A stretch of DNA of 64,000 nucleotides from Hyaloperonospora brassicae (GCA_947650285.1 CANTFL010000570.1:62001-126000), one strand, 5' to 3'. Positions 21,009 through 33,892 are shown, counted from the first letter of the stretch. The notes: generated from the sequence alone by a model not told the origin. A program made the numbers and translations.

Positions 21009-23207
21009 TCAGCCTGCTTTCGTGTCCATCTTTTGCGGACGTAGTGCGTTGATGTACGCTTGATTGGCCTCGTTTCCCTCGCACAGGTTGCGCAAAGCTA
21101 CCAACGACCATTCTCGGATCATCGGGTTTGCTTCGTCGACGTTGCAATGGCTGAGAAACAGAGGCAAGTAGCCATTCTCCCGCACGAGATCTTGGTGCAC
21201 AGTGTGACGAAAGCAGAGATTGCCAATGAGTCGAATCAAGCTGGACCTGTACCCGAGCGGCTCTCCCTGTGTTCGTGCTTGTGGCGTCGAGCCAGCAGCA
21301 GGATCAGACCTTGATGGTGGGTTCTGACGTCCAAGCTCCCAGACACGTTGTAGCTCTTGCAGCAGAGACATCAACAGTTTCTGAGAACTTGCAGCATCTA
21401 GCGCCGCCTGATTGATCGTTAGCTCTCCAAGCACATCGAGCAGCAGCGATTTTGCTTGGTTTTCCAGTTCAGCCCACACTTGCGTTCTCGTTTCGTCGGC
21501 TTCATCCGGCCAGTCGTCGTTGGTGGTGTCGATGACACCCATCCATGTACTTCCGACAAACTCAAACGTGTCTGCAGGAAGTCTGTGAGCACGCTTTTCG
21601 TCATGCTCGTGCATTGTCTCAGCAGCAATTGGCTTGGACTTCTGAGCAGCCCACATCGCGAACATTTGCAGCAGGATCAACTGCTCTGGGGTCACCCGAG
21701 ACCACAGCTTGCTCAGCATGTGCGGTCCCACGGCGTTGTACAGATCCTTGACACGTCCGTCGTGGAAAAGCACGCCAAACAGCATACAGATCCACTCGAA
21801 TGCTGGATCCTGGTCATCCATGTGCCGACCACTTGACAATAAAGCATCTGACTCTGCAGGCTTGACGATACAGCGATGCACAATCGTAGTCAACACGTTC
21901 CGGGCGCACACCTGTGTAAATCGAGGCACAACGTTAGCCATACGGTCTTAGCAACAAACTAGCCTGCTGTCGCTACTGCATCTACCAGATCGACGCGACG
22001 AGCAGCAACTTCCTCGACTTCAGGCGCAGTAGTGCAGTCAGAGTTGACACAGTTGAGGATCAGCGCAACCGCAAACGCTACAACTTTGCGATGCTCATGA
22101 CACTCCACTAGTACTTTCTGTGCAATGGCAAAAGATACGTGAGTACAACGCAAAACCACGTGCTTTAGCTACTCGACATCAACACACCTGAAACACGTGC
22201 GGAAAGAACAGCTCCCATGCTTCTGCCTGGTTTCTTCTGCTCCCCGTGACACTGTTCACACAAAACTGGAGTGTGACCTGAAACAAAAGGACAGCGCAAC
22301 TGCATGAAGAGCACACACATGCACATAATGTCAGTATCCATACAATCACTAGACTCGTCCGTTTCCACAACACTGCACACCCACTCCTTGCACTTCTCGT
22401 CTTCCACATCGATCCAGCAACAACACTGCAGCACCACGTCCCGTGCCTACATCACTCCATGCCATAGCACAACAAACACAATGGTGACTGTACAGCCCCG
22501 TATGCAACACACACACACAGACATCAACCAGGGAGCAGAACTACTTCATCCTACCAACCGAATCAGCCCCGCATCGTGGCAAGCACTCTGGTTGTCCCGA
22601 CATGCAGCACAGGCGTTCCGCAAAAAGCGGAAAACTGCCGTCATCGAGTCGAGTTGACTCGCTACTCGGTCCACATCGTCCGCTTGAACCTTCAATATCA
22701 CAACAGCTTTCTGCAAAGCATCTTCCGCTACTGCTGCTGCCCCTGCTGCGGTCGGATCGTGGCACGGGACGCGAAATGTATAACTCAGTCCATCATCATC
22801 GCCATCACCACCATCATCATCATCGTTGGCGTGAGTCATGGCTACATCTCGTCCCTCGATGCCGCTGTTCTCGTCTCGGCCTGCAGCCACAATGTCGGTC
22901 TGTAGCTGCTTCCTGTACCCATTGACGGCCTCGGCAGCTTGTACCCATAAGCTCGACGCAGTGATGGACTGGCTAGACAGGAACGCAACACGCAGTGGGA
23001 ACAAGATACCACACGCACATACAAACGTCAAGACAAAACACACATTCTCAGGACGGACGAGCAACACGACGCGGCCCAGTTGCAGCAGGTCTCTTGTCGA
23101 GTCTCTGGACCACGTCAATAGAAAGCGCAGTACAGGGCATTGCGTGCAGCTACGTACCGGTAGACGGCGTCGTGGTGACAAGCGGCTGCCAGTGCGCGAA
23201 AGTCCAT
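21009..23207 (-). CDS. ATXN10: Ataxin-10 domain protein
   Basis: Six exons with consistent GT-AG sites and phase: 23207-23158, 23104-23042, 22972-22555, 22277-22188, 22117-21986, 21911-21009; 551 residues. Armadillo-like helical protein. The N-terminal repeat includes VFRFLRNACAACRDNQ, and exon 4 has FCVNSVTGSRRNQAEAW, both conserved ataxin-10 repeat motifs. The C-terminal ataxin-10 domain reads LIRLIGNLCFRHTVHQDLV, then GYLPLFLSHCNVDEANP and WSLVALRNLCEGNEANQ, a very close family match. Ataxin-10 proteins are cytoplasmic scaffolds linked to cytokinesis and ciliary/basal-body biology. An acidic Asp/Gly run sits in exon 3. The weakest join is exon 2/3 (GTGTTT donor). The ATG at 21941 lies inside the last intron and is not the start. 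Confidence 0.88.
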
Positions 23208-23502
23208 GTTGCGCGACTTTTTGTGTACGGTACGTAAGCAAGAGCGTGACGCGCGGGGGAAGAGTGATGGTCGCTCGCGTGAATCCACGCCACCGGTCAC
23301 GTTCTGTCTACGGTGCGCCTATAGAAACGCGCCAGCGGGTTTCTATGCGTTTACGGACGCAAAGTACCGGTTTTTTTTCCTCGCCACAGCACACAAAATT
23401 CGAGCAGGTGAGTTGTCTTTTCCGATGCCTGTTTTCGTCAGGGGTAGGTCTGCGATGTGATTGGTGGATCGCGCGCGGCGGCCTGTAACGACGCCGTGGG
23501 CG

Positions 23503-23853
23503 ATGCATAGTTTAAGCAAGACAATGACGACGCCTCCTTCGTCGACTTTCAAGCGACCTTGCTCGGGCCCCGCGTGGCAGCCGGTTGTGCATACAAAGCC
23601 CAAGACGATTGGCATGCAAACCTTCTCGAGCGACGAGGAGCCAGCGCAGCCAGCGAGTGGTCCAGAGGTGGGGGAAAAGCGCGACGGGGGGCGAGCGAAA
23701 CAGCTTGGTTTCGATATGGTCACGGACGACGTCGCCCTGCCGTCTCGGAATTCTCCCCGAGCCGGGGAGATACAAACGGCAAGTGCGTTGGCAGAGCTGT
23801 ACGTGCGCGTGGCAAACGTCATCTCTCCTGGTTGCATACAGGTGATCTTTTAA
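23503..23853 (+). CDS. Hypothetical small protein
   Basis: 116-codon frame starting at ATG 23503 (MHSLSKTMTTPPSS), between the divergent ataxin-10 and H3 genes. It is hydrophilic with an acidic Ser/Glu patch (TFSSDEEPAQPASG) and a more ordered end (ASALAELYVRVANVIS). A donor-like GTGATC directly after codon Q near 23840 means the frame could be a first exon. It is not recognised as any family and may be chance, but codon composition resembles the neighbouring genes. Confidence 0.35.
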   Translation: MHSLSKTMTTPPSSTFKRPCSGPAWQPVVHTKPKTIGMQTFSSDEEPAQPASGPEVGEKRDGGRAKQLGFDMVTDDVALPSRNSPRAGEIQTASALAELYVRVANVISPGCIQVIF

Positions 23854-24531
<678 letters not shown>

Positions 24532-25559
24532 TTCCGCGAACGGTCGCGGCGGCGGGCGTCCCGTCTGTGTGCAGCTGCGACGACGCGTGCGCGTCCCACT
24601 GCCCTTTGGTACACGGCCTCTTTTCGACGGATTTGGGCTCTTTGGGGCCGTCAGTGTGGGCGCTTTTTGGTGCCTTTTTAGCTGACGAGGGGGAAAAGAG
24701 CGGGCGAAAGAGAGGGGACGGGGGGGGGGTAGGTGAGCCGAGGGATGCGCGTGGACGGGTGTATGAGAGGAGGACGAGACGACGCCGTGTCGCGTCGGTC
24801 AGTAATTTAGCCTTAATGTTGCAGTACGAATACCGGTAACCGAGTTAAGGAAGATGGACACTTTTTGGTCGGCGCGCGTGTTTTTCTGTCGGTGCTGAGT
24901 GTGTGTGTGGTTGTCCTGGCCACGCCCGTGTTCCGTCTTGTGTCACAACTATCGCCCTTCTGACGATTGTCGCCGTCGCTGCAATGTGACGCTCTGTAAC
25001 GCCCGGTCGTTCGCGCTGCAAAGCTTTTGAACGAGTCGTCGTCCGTTACTGCCCGTTACCGAGCAGACTCGCGCGACCTCCAACAGCCGCAGAGCCATTG
25101 CAGAGGCAATCGAGACGCGGCACCTGTGTCAGCGGTTGGGTGTGCATTCAATACAGCGGTGTTCCGTCTCGGTGTCCTTTTCTCCTTTTCTCGTCGAGTA
25201 GCTGCGTGAAGCATCTGCTCCTGACACCGATCCCGATCTGCTTCCTCAGCACGCGAGTCGGTCGTTTAGACCCACCTACGAACGCCATCTCGTCCGCCAC
25301 ACGCCACTGCGGCCCATGCCGACTTCTACTCGCCACTACTGTTGAATGGACACAGCCAAGTTGCCCCATTTCAATCGATCTGGCAATGTATTGATCGACG
25401 TATATCGGTCAAGTCGGGTGTATTCGAGATGGCTACAGCGTGCTGTCGCACCGGCTCTCGACCGCACATGGGTACGACACGACCTGATCGGAAAAGACCC
25501 AAAAAAAAACCCTTCACAGAGGGACCCGCCCCGAAAAGCCCATAATTGATATCCCACGA
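24532..25559. other. Intergenic H3-PEX4
   Basis: 3' region of H3 with a G-run at about 24720-24729, then DNA without a supported gene. No clear Inr/FPR before PEX4 was found. Confidence 0.5.
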
Positions 25560-26336
25560 ATGAACACGAACGTCAAACGTCTGCGCAAAGAGCTCCAGGA
25601 GCTCCGGAAGCACCCGGAGGAGGACATGGTGCTGTACCCGGAAGAAGAGACGATCATGCGGTGGAAGGCGTTCATCCGCGGGCCCAAAGACACGCCGTTC
25701 GAAGACCGGTGCTACGAACTGGCGATCCACACCACGTCGCTGTACCCCATGGAACCGCCCAAGATGAAGTTTCTCACGCGAGTTTTTCACCCCAATGTGC
25801 ATTTCAAGGTACGGCCAGTCAAGTGCATTGGCTGCATAGCTGTGGGGGACTTGCTACCTGCCTGTCAGTCGCCAGTGCACCGGTTGCTGCTCACGACGTC
25901 GTTGTGGGTCTGTGTGTGTTTTTGGTCCAGGACGGCAGCATCTGCCTCGATATCCTCAAGCGCGAGTGGTCCCCCGCGTGGACGTTGCGGGTGCGCTGGT
26001 GCTTTGTTGTATGGATGATGAAGACGACGGGGTGTGGAGGTGTGGAGGTGTGGGGGTTCTGACTGGTTGGGGGTACCTTTGTCTTCCAGGCGGCGTGCTT
26101 GGCCGTGATCTCGTTGTTGTCGGACCCTGCAGCCGACTCGCCGCTGAACTGCGACGCCGGTGCGGATCTCAAGTGGATCACTTGCATGACCTTCGATTGA
26201 TGACTTGAGATGGATGTGTGTTGATGGCCGTGCAGGAAACATGATTCGTGCGGGCGATATGCTGGCGTACAACACGATGGCCGAGATGTACAAGAAAGAG
26301 TTTGGTCTGCTGGAGCTCCCGGCGGACCCGTACTAG
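25560..26336 (+). CDS. PEX4: Peroxisomal ubiquitin-conjugating enzyme E2 (PEX4)
   Basis: Four exons: 25560-25808, 25931-25990, 26090-26159, 26236-26336; 159 residues, all joins in phase. UBC fold: N-terminal helix (KRLRKELQELRK), then YPMEPPKMKFLTRVFHPNV, the catalytic stretch HFKDGSICLDILKREWSPAW with the active-site Cys after SI, then CLAVISLLSDPAADSPLN. FHPNV-HFK and the C-x-x-x-L-K-x-x-W-S-P-A-W signature match the PEX4/UBC21 group that mono-ubiquitinates PEX5 at the peroxisome with PEX22 and the RING peroxins. The enzyme is soluble, without its own membrane segment, as in the family. Its stop lies 101 bp from the stop of the convergent TGS1 gene. UBC13/other E2s are less likely given the motif set. 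Confidence 0.88.
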
Positions 26337-26437
26337 AGCGAAGTAGTCTGTAGAGTAAAGTTTTGCATGAACCACTTGTAGTTGGGCGGCAGCACATGGA
26401 AAAGTCACGAACGGGAGGTTTTGTGCCATTTGCTTTG

Positions 26438-28121
26438 TTACGCGTCAACAGTCTCTTCGTTCTGTACGCGATCCTCCTCAGCTGGTACGTCTGGTACGTC
26501 CCGAGCTACCAAGTCGCCGTAGTAAGCTGTCACGACCTTCCGCTGCTGGTTCAGGAATATGTTTTCACACTCGACGGGCTCACCGGGTGTCAACGCCTCC
26601 AGGACTGCCATCGGTGTACCCCGCGGGAGGTAATAGGCGATATTCTTCGACACTTTCCGTACCTTGGCAAAGAGGTCCAGCCCAGATACGCCCTTCACGA
26701 GCATATCGTTCAAGCTGAAACACGTCCGACTGTAGTCCACGCCACCCCAAGGAGGAGACAAGAAGACGACGTCGGCTCGAAGACTGGGCAAAAGATCGAT
26801 CGAGTTGCCCACAATCCACTCGATCTTATCTGCCACGCCGTAGATAGCAGCATTGTGCTTCGCCATGCGGATCTTCACCGGGTCAATATCGATTGCAATA
26901 ACCTGCTTGCAAGTCATCGCTAGCTGAATCACGTTTCCGCCGCAGCCAGCAAAGGGGTCAAGCACGACGTCGCAGCTCAGACGCATTGCAATGTGCTCAG
27001 CAATGGCTTGAGGGGTGACCTACAGAAACATGCGTGAGCCCCAATACCTTATCGCTTGGCAGCACGCCAAACACGCACCGAAAACCAGCTTTCATGGTCA
27101 AGCTGAATGCCGTCCTCAAACTTTTCGAAGAGAGTGTGTCTTCGCATGTAAAACTTCAAGACGTCTTTCGCAACTACATACAGCACAGCCACACGAGAAA
27201 TCTCGCAGAGTCAGCGAAGTTACGCCTGTCACTCGACTCTCGATTCTGCACACGTACCAGGATATTTTTTCTTCTTTTTCGACACACGTTTCTTTTTGTG
27301 CGCGACATCAGAAACACTCGACCCGTCCTTCCTCGCTTGTGCCTCAGCAACCACCTCGACTTGATCGACAACCTGCTCGACAACTTCTCCATCTGAACCG
27401 TACACGACGCGCACTTTGTCCGCAACTGCCGTCCCTGTTCTCATCGTTTTTCCGCCACCAAGTGCTTGTACCTCGTCTTCCTCTACAGCAGCAACCACAG
27501 TATCTTCAACAGCAGCAGTAGCAGTAGCAGCAGCAGTAGCAGTAGCAGCAGTAGCAGTAGCAGTAGCAGCAGTAGCAGTAGCAGTAGCAGCAGCAGTAGC
27601 AGTAGCAGCAGCAGTAGCAGCAGTAGTAGCATTCACCTGTCCCTTGCTCTCTTCCATGCTCTCATCGCACTCACCACCCATCTCCTCCTCTTCGGCTTCC
27701 ATCTCACCCACTGCTACCTTATCGACCACATCTTCTGCCTCCTTTGTGTCCAACAATCTCTTGCGCTTTCTCGACGTCGCACTCCTCGACCCACTGCCAA
27801 AAGTCATGGGCAGACTTCCTTCCAGTCCAGCTGCTTTCATCTCCTGCTCCAGCTGAGACTTTGCAGCTTCGTAGAGCTCCTCACACTCGTCTCGTACATT
27901 CTCCTTGTTCTTGCAAAGTGCCACGTCCTGTGTCACACGTCGGCATCTGTTTTTCTTGCCTTGTGCAGACTACAAACGACGCACGAGAAGCATAAAAATA
28001 CCGTCATCAGTTAGCTGTGTATTCATAGATGCAGTTGAGATACGTTGCGCGTCGCTGTCGAGCTTCCTACCCTGTTAACTCCGTGGCTTTGTAGCTGCAC
28101 TTCCGTCGTCACGAGCGCCAT
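26438..28121 (-). CDS. TGS1: Trimethylguanosine synthase
   Basis: Four exons: 28121-28071, 27969-27258, 27173-27079, 27019-26438; 479 residues. The C-terminal methyltransferase has the TGS1 entry segment (KFYMRRHTLFEKFEDGI then WFSVTPQAIAEHIA), SAM-binding motif I (VVLDPFAGCGGNVIQLA), motif II (AIDIDPVKI) and the catalytic SPPWGG loop. TGS1 converts the m7G cap of snRNA/snoRNA to 2,2,7-trimethylguanosine in the nucleus. The N-terminal half is low complexity: an acidic stretch, an Ala/Thr array encoded by a CAGTAG-type microsatellite at about 27509-27630, and a Lys-rich patch (KKKRVSKKKKK) that may be a nuclear signal. The first exon (17 codons) starts at ATG 28121 and is followed by a GTAGG donor; it is the least certain exon. 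Confidence 0.88.
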
Positions 28122-28159
28122 GCGTTTGGTTGTGCACGTGGAAACTCGTCGGTATTTTG

Positions 28160-28191
28160 ATTGGACCATAATCGCAGTGTTATTGTCCAAT
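28160..28191. promoter_or_regulatory. Paired CCAAT boxes of TGS1
   Basis: ATTGG at 28160-28164 and CCAAT at 28187-28191 on the plus strand, i.e. two inverted CCAAT boxes 27 bp apart, about 40-70 nt before the TGS1 ATG. NF-Y-type binding is inferred. Confidence 0.45.
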
Positions 28192-28299
28192 CCGATTGCT
28201 CAATTCAAGTTGAAGTGCGTGCAGGCGCGCGATCAAAGCGTTGGCGTAGCGAAAAAAAGCGATTCGATCGGACGCTTTTTTTCGAATACAGATAAGCAT

Positions 28300-29290
28300 A
28301 GCAGCAAAACGCTGTAACTTTTTTCGGTATAGTCGTCTTCCAGCATTACAGCACGTCACGATCGTGCAGAATGCACATGTGCGCGTTGCAACGCCTCTCT
28401 TGTACTTGGGATGGATTTGAAGCGCATCCTGGAAAACAGACATGCGGCACATGAACACGTCTTTGTCGAGTCCGATCTTCGTGACGCTTCGCTCCATTTC
28501 CGGTGTAAATTAGAGCATAGAGTTCATATAGCACGAAACAACTTCTCGCTTGCAGCTGGAAAGATAGCAATGTAAACGCGAAGCTTTTGCTGGCAACTGT
28601 GCAACAAGATGCAGCTGCATGTCTTGGCTCATTTCTGAACGCGGCGAATCGACTCATGTGCGACGCCGGAGCGTATGTGCCAATGCCCAACTGATTTGTA
28701 AACAGCTAACTGCAATATGTACAAAGCCACTTTCACAATGACATTAGACGAAGACGGTACCTTGCAGAATATGCAGCGACGAGGTTCTTGTCCATAGCTT
28801 GCGAGCACATCTGCCAAAAAAGGACACACTTGTAACAGCGGTCGAATTTCTGGCGGTGAGATTCTTTGTCGATCGATGTACGTTTGAGCTGTGTGATTCT
28901 ACTACAGCGTATACTTACCAAAGGTTTGTGATACTCTTGCCGTAAACATCGCTCTGAATATAGGAACTTGCGAAAGGAGAGGATACTGTTTGTACAGGAC
29001 AAGGCCACATCATTAACGAAAATGCGGAAAAGATGCAGAATAGAGTCTACTATTGCACGGTGTAGCTTTGGCTGTAGCTTGCACGAATCTTGAAAGGACT
29101 CGAACCAGAGCTTTCCGCATTGTTGTTGTTCGTCTTGGCATGCCGCGGAAGTACAAACAAGTAAGAACTTGTATTCAGTGCTGAATACTCCGATAGCACG
29201 GACTCTATACAATCGGTGCTGTCAGCTGTGTGTGGGAAGAGAAGCCGTGGCTGCTGATACGGTCGACACGAAAAGTTTGTCATAAATCGC
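28300..29290 (-). other. Probable multi-exon gene, function unknown
   Basis: A minus-strand frame at about 28910-29212 reads LWFESFQDSCKLQPKLH, then RAIVDSILHLFRIFVNDVAL and FRKFLYSERCLRQEYHKPL. It ends at a GTAAGT donor; a pyrimidine-rich acceptor about 115 nt later opens MCSQAMDKNLVAAYSA, which ends at a GTACCG donor. Further frames at 28.3-28.6 kb (MERSVTKIGLDKDVFMCRM, then SVFQDALQIHPKYKRG) look like later exons. Together this resembles a helical-repeat protein, but start, end and some joins are missing and no family was recognised. It could also be a decayed gene. Confidence 0.4.
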
Positions 29291-30011
29291 GTGCATCACC
29301 TTGTGTCTTGCGGCAGTAAAAAGCGCTTGAGCAGGCAACGTCGCGTCGGAAATATGGTCACTATGGGTATCACATGTACAAACGTTGAGACTGTTTTCCA
29401 TAAGTCATCACACCCACACGCGCAGGTGCCCTTTATCACGAAGTTGGACGATCTCAATCGACCAGCAGCCAGTAAGTCTCCTCGTACGATCAGCCGTTTT
29501 TGCCGCAACAAAGTAGCGTGAGCACCGAATGCTTGTATTCGTTTCTTGCAACTCGTGAGCATTGGAGATAGATAATCACTTGCGCGGGTAAGCAACATCC
29601 TTCCTACAGCCGTGATGATGCTGTCGGCGCTGATGCGAAAGCTCCAATGTTGGTCGCGGGTGTGGTATAGATCAGTGTCATGGCAAACCTACAACAAGCG
29701 GGACGGTAGGATAGCCGCGTGTCTGAGCTTCCAGTAGATGCAGCTTATCCAGCTAGCGATACTATCCACCATATCCACCGGGATCCAAAAATATCGGCTG
29801 AATGCTCCGTGTCACGAGTCCTTAGGTCTGACTGGTTTCCACGGACTGGTACAAATTCACTTCACCACAGACTCGCGACAACGTCGGACGAGCTCTGTCA
29901 ACACATCAGATGTGATCATCGCCACAGCGCCTACCACCCTAATTACAACAAACAGAGTTGACACTTTCGTAGTGTCTTGCAACAGCCATCGGAATGAGGT
30001 GCGAACCACCC
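29291..30011. other. Intergenic downstream of WDR24
   Basis: Short frames only; nothing recognised. It could contain 5' exons of the unresolved minus-strand gene at 28.3-29.3 kb. Confidence 0.4.
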
Positions 30012-33000
30012 TTACGTCGTCCCAGCTTGAATAAGGTTCAGCGAACAGCGATGAGAACAGCCAGTTGGGCACACCGTCTCGAGTGCAAACCATTCGGTCA
30101 GATGGGCCAAGTGACCACCATGTGCACACACTGGACACCATACATAGAGACCTCGGACGGGTAGTTGACTATTGAAACAAAAGAGATGCGTTAGACGATA
30201 TACACCACCTGCGCCAAATATTCAGGCACAACAAACGTACCAGATCGAGCACAACGTAGCAGCATTACTGCAGCCTGAACACAAGGCAGCTGGCACACCT
30301 CGTTCGCTCGGACCGGTTGACTCGAGAGGTTTCGAGCATCTGGCGCAATTGAAGTACACGCTTGTGGATTTCTACAGATGCAAACACAGGTACACTTGTC
30401 AACATCCACGCAGCATTCTTCAGCCAGCGGCGGAGAATCATCCAACGTCACCCTCTGTCAACATACCATGTTCATTTGCCGAATTGATTGGTCCGAGCAA
30501 TTCGCAACTAACTCGTTCGCTGTCGTGTAGATCTGTAGTTGGTGCAGGAGATCAATGTAGTGCATGTAAACATGCTGCAACCACGACTTCCCCATCACCT
30601 TCTCGACATTTGTCACTTGCCCCACAACAACGATAACAGCAACGCATGTCTGCAGGTCACCGATCTCCGTGTAGTACTCGAGCAGTTCTTTCAGTACGCC
30701 ATCACGTAGATGACCCAAGTCACCCATCACAGCGCTCCCGTTCATTATCGTCGACGAGTTGCCACGCACGTTTGCTATTCCCGGTGCACCGTTACGATCG
30801 CCTCCCTCACGCCCACTTTCGTTACCAATTCTCCCTCGAGGGTCATACGGATACGGATCGAATCCTTCCATAGCTTGCGGGTTGACGTGGTCAAGTTGCT
30901 CGAGCAGCATGGTTGTCTCGCTTGGGTTGTTGCGGTTATAATTTGCGTGGGCGTACGCCTCATCTTCGGATTCGTCCGTTGGTCCACCTTCTTGCCGCAC
31001 AAACTGATCCATCCGGTCATCGTCATCGCTGGTACTTGACGACAGGTCCTGTTTGTCTTCGTTAAGCATTGACATGCCTACTTGATCCCGGTGACTGAAA
31101 TCGTCAAGGTAGGGTTTACTGCTGTCTAGTTTTCCATTGCATCTTGCCTTCTTTCTCACGTCGGCTTCCTCGTTTGTGTAAAGGACCTCGAGAATACGCC
31201 ACATCTGGCACAAGTGTGCATTTCCTGTGACAAAGGCCGCCAAAGCATTATGCGCGCACATTTCCGCAAAGCTTGCACCGGTCTTTGCTGCTACCACTTG
31301 ATCTCCGACACTCCCGATTCCATCTGAGCCATTGTAAACGTCCATGCCGGTACTTCCTCGTTCAGAGAAGAGTAGGTAGTGTTTGGCTAGAAAGCGGAAC
31401 ACGTGCTCATCAAATCCAAACGACTCTTTCAGGTGCTGCCCTTGTTCAAACTGAGCGCGCATTGCTTCCACTTCTTTACCAGCTTGCACGTACTCACTTT
31501 CATCGCCAAGAAATATACTCTCAAGCTGACTGGCGTTGTTGACATTTTGCATCGTCACAAGAGCGACGAGAGCTCGAGGTACAGTTGAGCTAGACATCAT
31601 AGGAGTGACGGGTGATGCGGACGCCAACGAAACTGACGCGCTCGAAACAGGTACGAAATTCCCTTCTGGTAAAGTGCTTGATCCAACCTCACCAGTGTTG
31701 TTGCCCTGTGCACTCAGCGTACTTGACTGAGAGGTAAAGCCTGTGTTCCTTGCAATGCCAGCAGAACCCACTCCACTTGCCATATTGAGGCTACTACTCC
31801 CCCCGGCACACTTGAGACTACCTGTCGATAAAGGCGCGGTAGATAACACACCTAGGTTTGTGCAGCTCCCGCCGGATCGGTTCAACACTTTCGGTGGTAA
31901 AGGCGGTTGCTGCGAACCTGCTCCAAATGACCATGAGGTCGTGCGTCCAGACGACTGGTCCTGCATTGCAACTGCGCCAGTATCTTCTGGACTGGTCGAG
32001 CTGCCTTGGAAAGGACTGAGCGACATTGTCAATGGACCGGTACCTAGTTTCCGATCCTCGCTTCGAGGACAAAGGGGTGGAGAGGCAGACGACACCCCTG
32101 CAACCGTAAAGAGTGAGCTGCCAAGACCGGAATGACGGTGAATCTTCAGCGATGCACACGACCGGTCTGTAGGGAGCAAGACACACACACAACAAGTAAT
32201 AGTGAGCTCCAAGAAACACGCATAGTCTGAAGTAGCAAATACGACAGTCACGTACCAATATAGTCATGCGAAAACGCAACTTGGCCTTTCGAGTTAAGGG
32301 CTAATGCCGTCGTCGGCAGCGATTGGTGCAGCTTGAACGAGTCCGCAAGAGAATGGAGCTTCAGTGTACCGTCTTTGGAACATGCTAGCATGTGCTGCCA
32401 GTAGTCATGGCCTTCCCAGTCTCCTGGAATTTCAGGCTGACTAAAATTTGACGACACAGGTGTGTCCATCCATGAGATACCCGACGCAATGTCCGAGTGG
32501 CCTTTCATAGACGCCACAGGAATAAACGGTCTCTTCGTGTCCCACACATGAATGCTGTTGTCCATGAGCGAAGCACTAGTGGCGATATGCATCACGCCGG
32601 CTGGTCGCCAAGCTACACGGCCGACGCTAGCAATTGTCTGGATCGTTTGCTTCGGCTGTCGAACATCCGCCAGCTCCCAGATCTTTACATAGCGGTCACG
32701 TCCACCGGAGGCTAGTACGTTCGCATTGGTCGGATGCCAGTCGACGGTCAATACTAAGCCCTTGTGAGCCGTAAACTTGAGCTCGGGCTGTGCGTTCTTG
32801 CGCATATCCCAGACCTGCACGATGCCATTTTCAAACGCAGCAGCGAACTTGTTGGGGTGAAACGGGCTCGCACGTACGTCACGGACGCTTTCGGACTTTG
32901 GCTGGTACGTCGACACGACTTTGCCTCCTCGTTTGTCCTGCACAAGTCCACAACAGTGCAAATCCACTACGTCAACAGGGCTCTACAAAAAAACGATACC

Positions 33001-33814
33001 TGCAACATGCACAAGCAAATCCGTACCCAAAGCTTCACAGTGCCGTCTTGTGAACCACTGATAAGCACATTCCAGTCCGTCGTGTGCCAGCAAATGCGGT
33101 TCACTGCACGTCGATGTCCGTTCAACACACGCTCTATTCATCAAAAGCAACAACATCACCGCCACGCCAAGCATCCCCCATCAACTTTTGTCAGCTCGTT
33201 TCTACACGTTCCATGCCTTCCGTCCCTCCCTCACACCACCCACCTTGAACGTGCTTGTACCCATCTCGCTCCAAGTTCCAGATCCCAACAGCACCGTTCG
33301 TTGCGGCAGTGGCCAATAAATAGGCCGAATCTAGTCACACATGACAGCCCAACATTAGTCATTTACATGTCCGTACAACAGAATGAGCGACAAATGCACC
33401 CGAAACGTGTTCCATTTGCCAGCGGTAGAACAGAAAGTATCGATCGTTTTCGTACGTGGATGCCAGCGAATGTCGTTGGTGCTAAAATTGAGACTTGGCT
33501 TGCCCACGACACGCAGATTGCGCTTCTCCGTAAAGCCCGAAGCTTCAAGAGCCACAATTTTGAGCACTATGGGAGCACACACACAAAAACGCAGCCAGTA
33601 TGTAAGTAGCAGAAAAGAAGAAGTAGCAGCAGCAGCAGCAGTTGCGGCACAGACCGAGCGATCAGCCAAACAACAGACAGATAGACACACAAACAAACAA
33701 ACTGACGGACTGACCATCTCGACCACCCACAGCAATCAGACGGTTGTTTGGCGACGTGGACAGGGCGTTCAAAGGCCCGTTGAAGTCCATCGAAGCGCGC
33801 ACGCTTGACGCCAT
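30012..33814 (-). CDS. WDR24: WDR24, GATOR2 subunit
   Basis: Eight exons in phase: 33814-33715, 33566-33456, 33330-33244, 33133-33027, 32937-32256, 32166-30467, 30371-30241, 30168-30012; 1024 residues. The N-terminal WD40 propeller has NNRLIAVGGRD, LLATAATNGAVGIWN, GHRRAVNRICWH, ISGSQDGTVKLW, FTAHKGLVLTVDWHP and IASVGRVAWRPA, which follow WDR24/SEA2 blade by blade. A Ser-rich linker of about 150-200 residues comes next, then an alpha-solenoid (ELLEYYTEIGDLQTCVAV) and a C-terminal zinc domain with paired Cys (FNCARCSKPL, ALCSGCSNAATLCS, VWCPVCAHGGHLAHL, CPTGCSHRC), as in the family. GATOR2 acts at the lysosome/vacuole, relieving GATOR1 inhibition of Rag-TORC1 when amino acids are present; the WDR24 RING-like domain is a core part. 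Unlike many neighbours, introns are concentrated in the propeller. Confidence 0.93.
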
Positions 33815-33853
33815 GCCTGCGGATACTTTGTGAGTCGCGTGTTGCGTGTTTTG

Positions 33854-33892
33854 ACCAATCCGAGCGCAGGAGATCAATCTCGATGCCGATTG
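33854..33892. promoter_or_regulatory. Paired CCAAT boxes of WDR24
   Basis: CCAAT at 33854-33858 and ATTGG at 33888-33892 (plus strand), 34 bp apart and in opposite orientation, 40-78 nt upstream of the ATG at 33814. Confidence 0.45.

Noticed and set aside
21009..21941. Ataxin-10 as a single 310-codon gene starting at 21941
   Set aside because: The first ten codons lie in an intron; good acceptor at 21912 and five upstream exons match the family.
24600..24680. Histone-type 3' stem-loop after H3
   Set aside because: GGCCTCTTTTCGACGG and ggctctttggggcc look similar at first sight but do not form the required paired stem.
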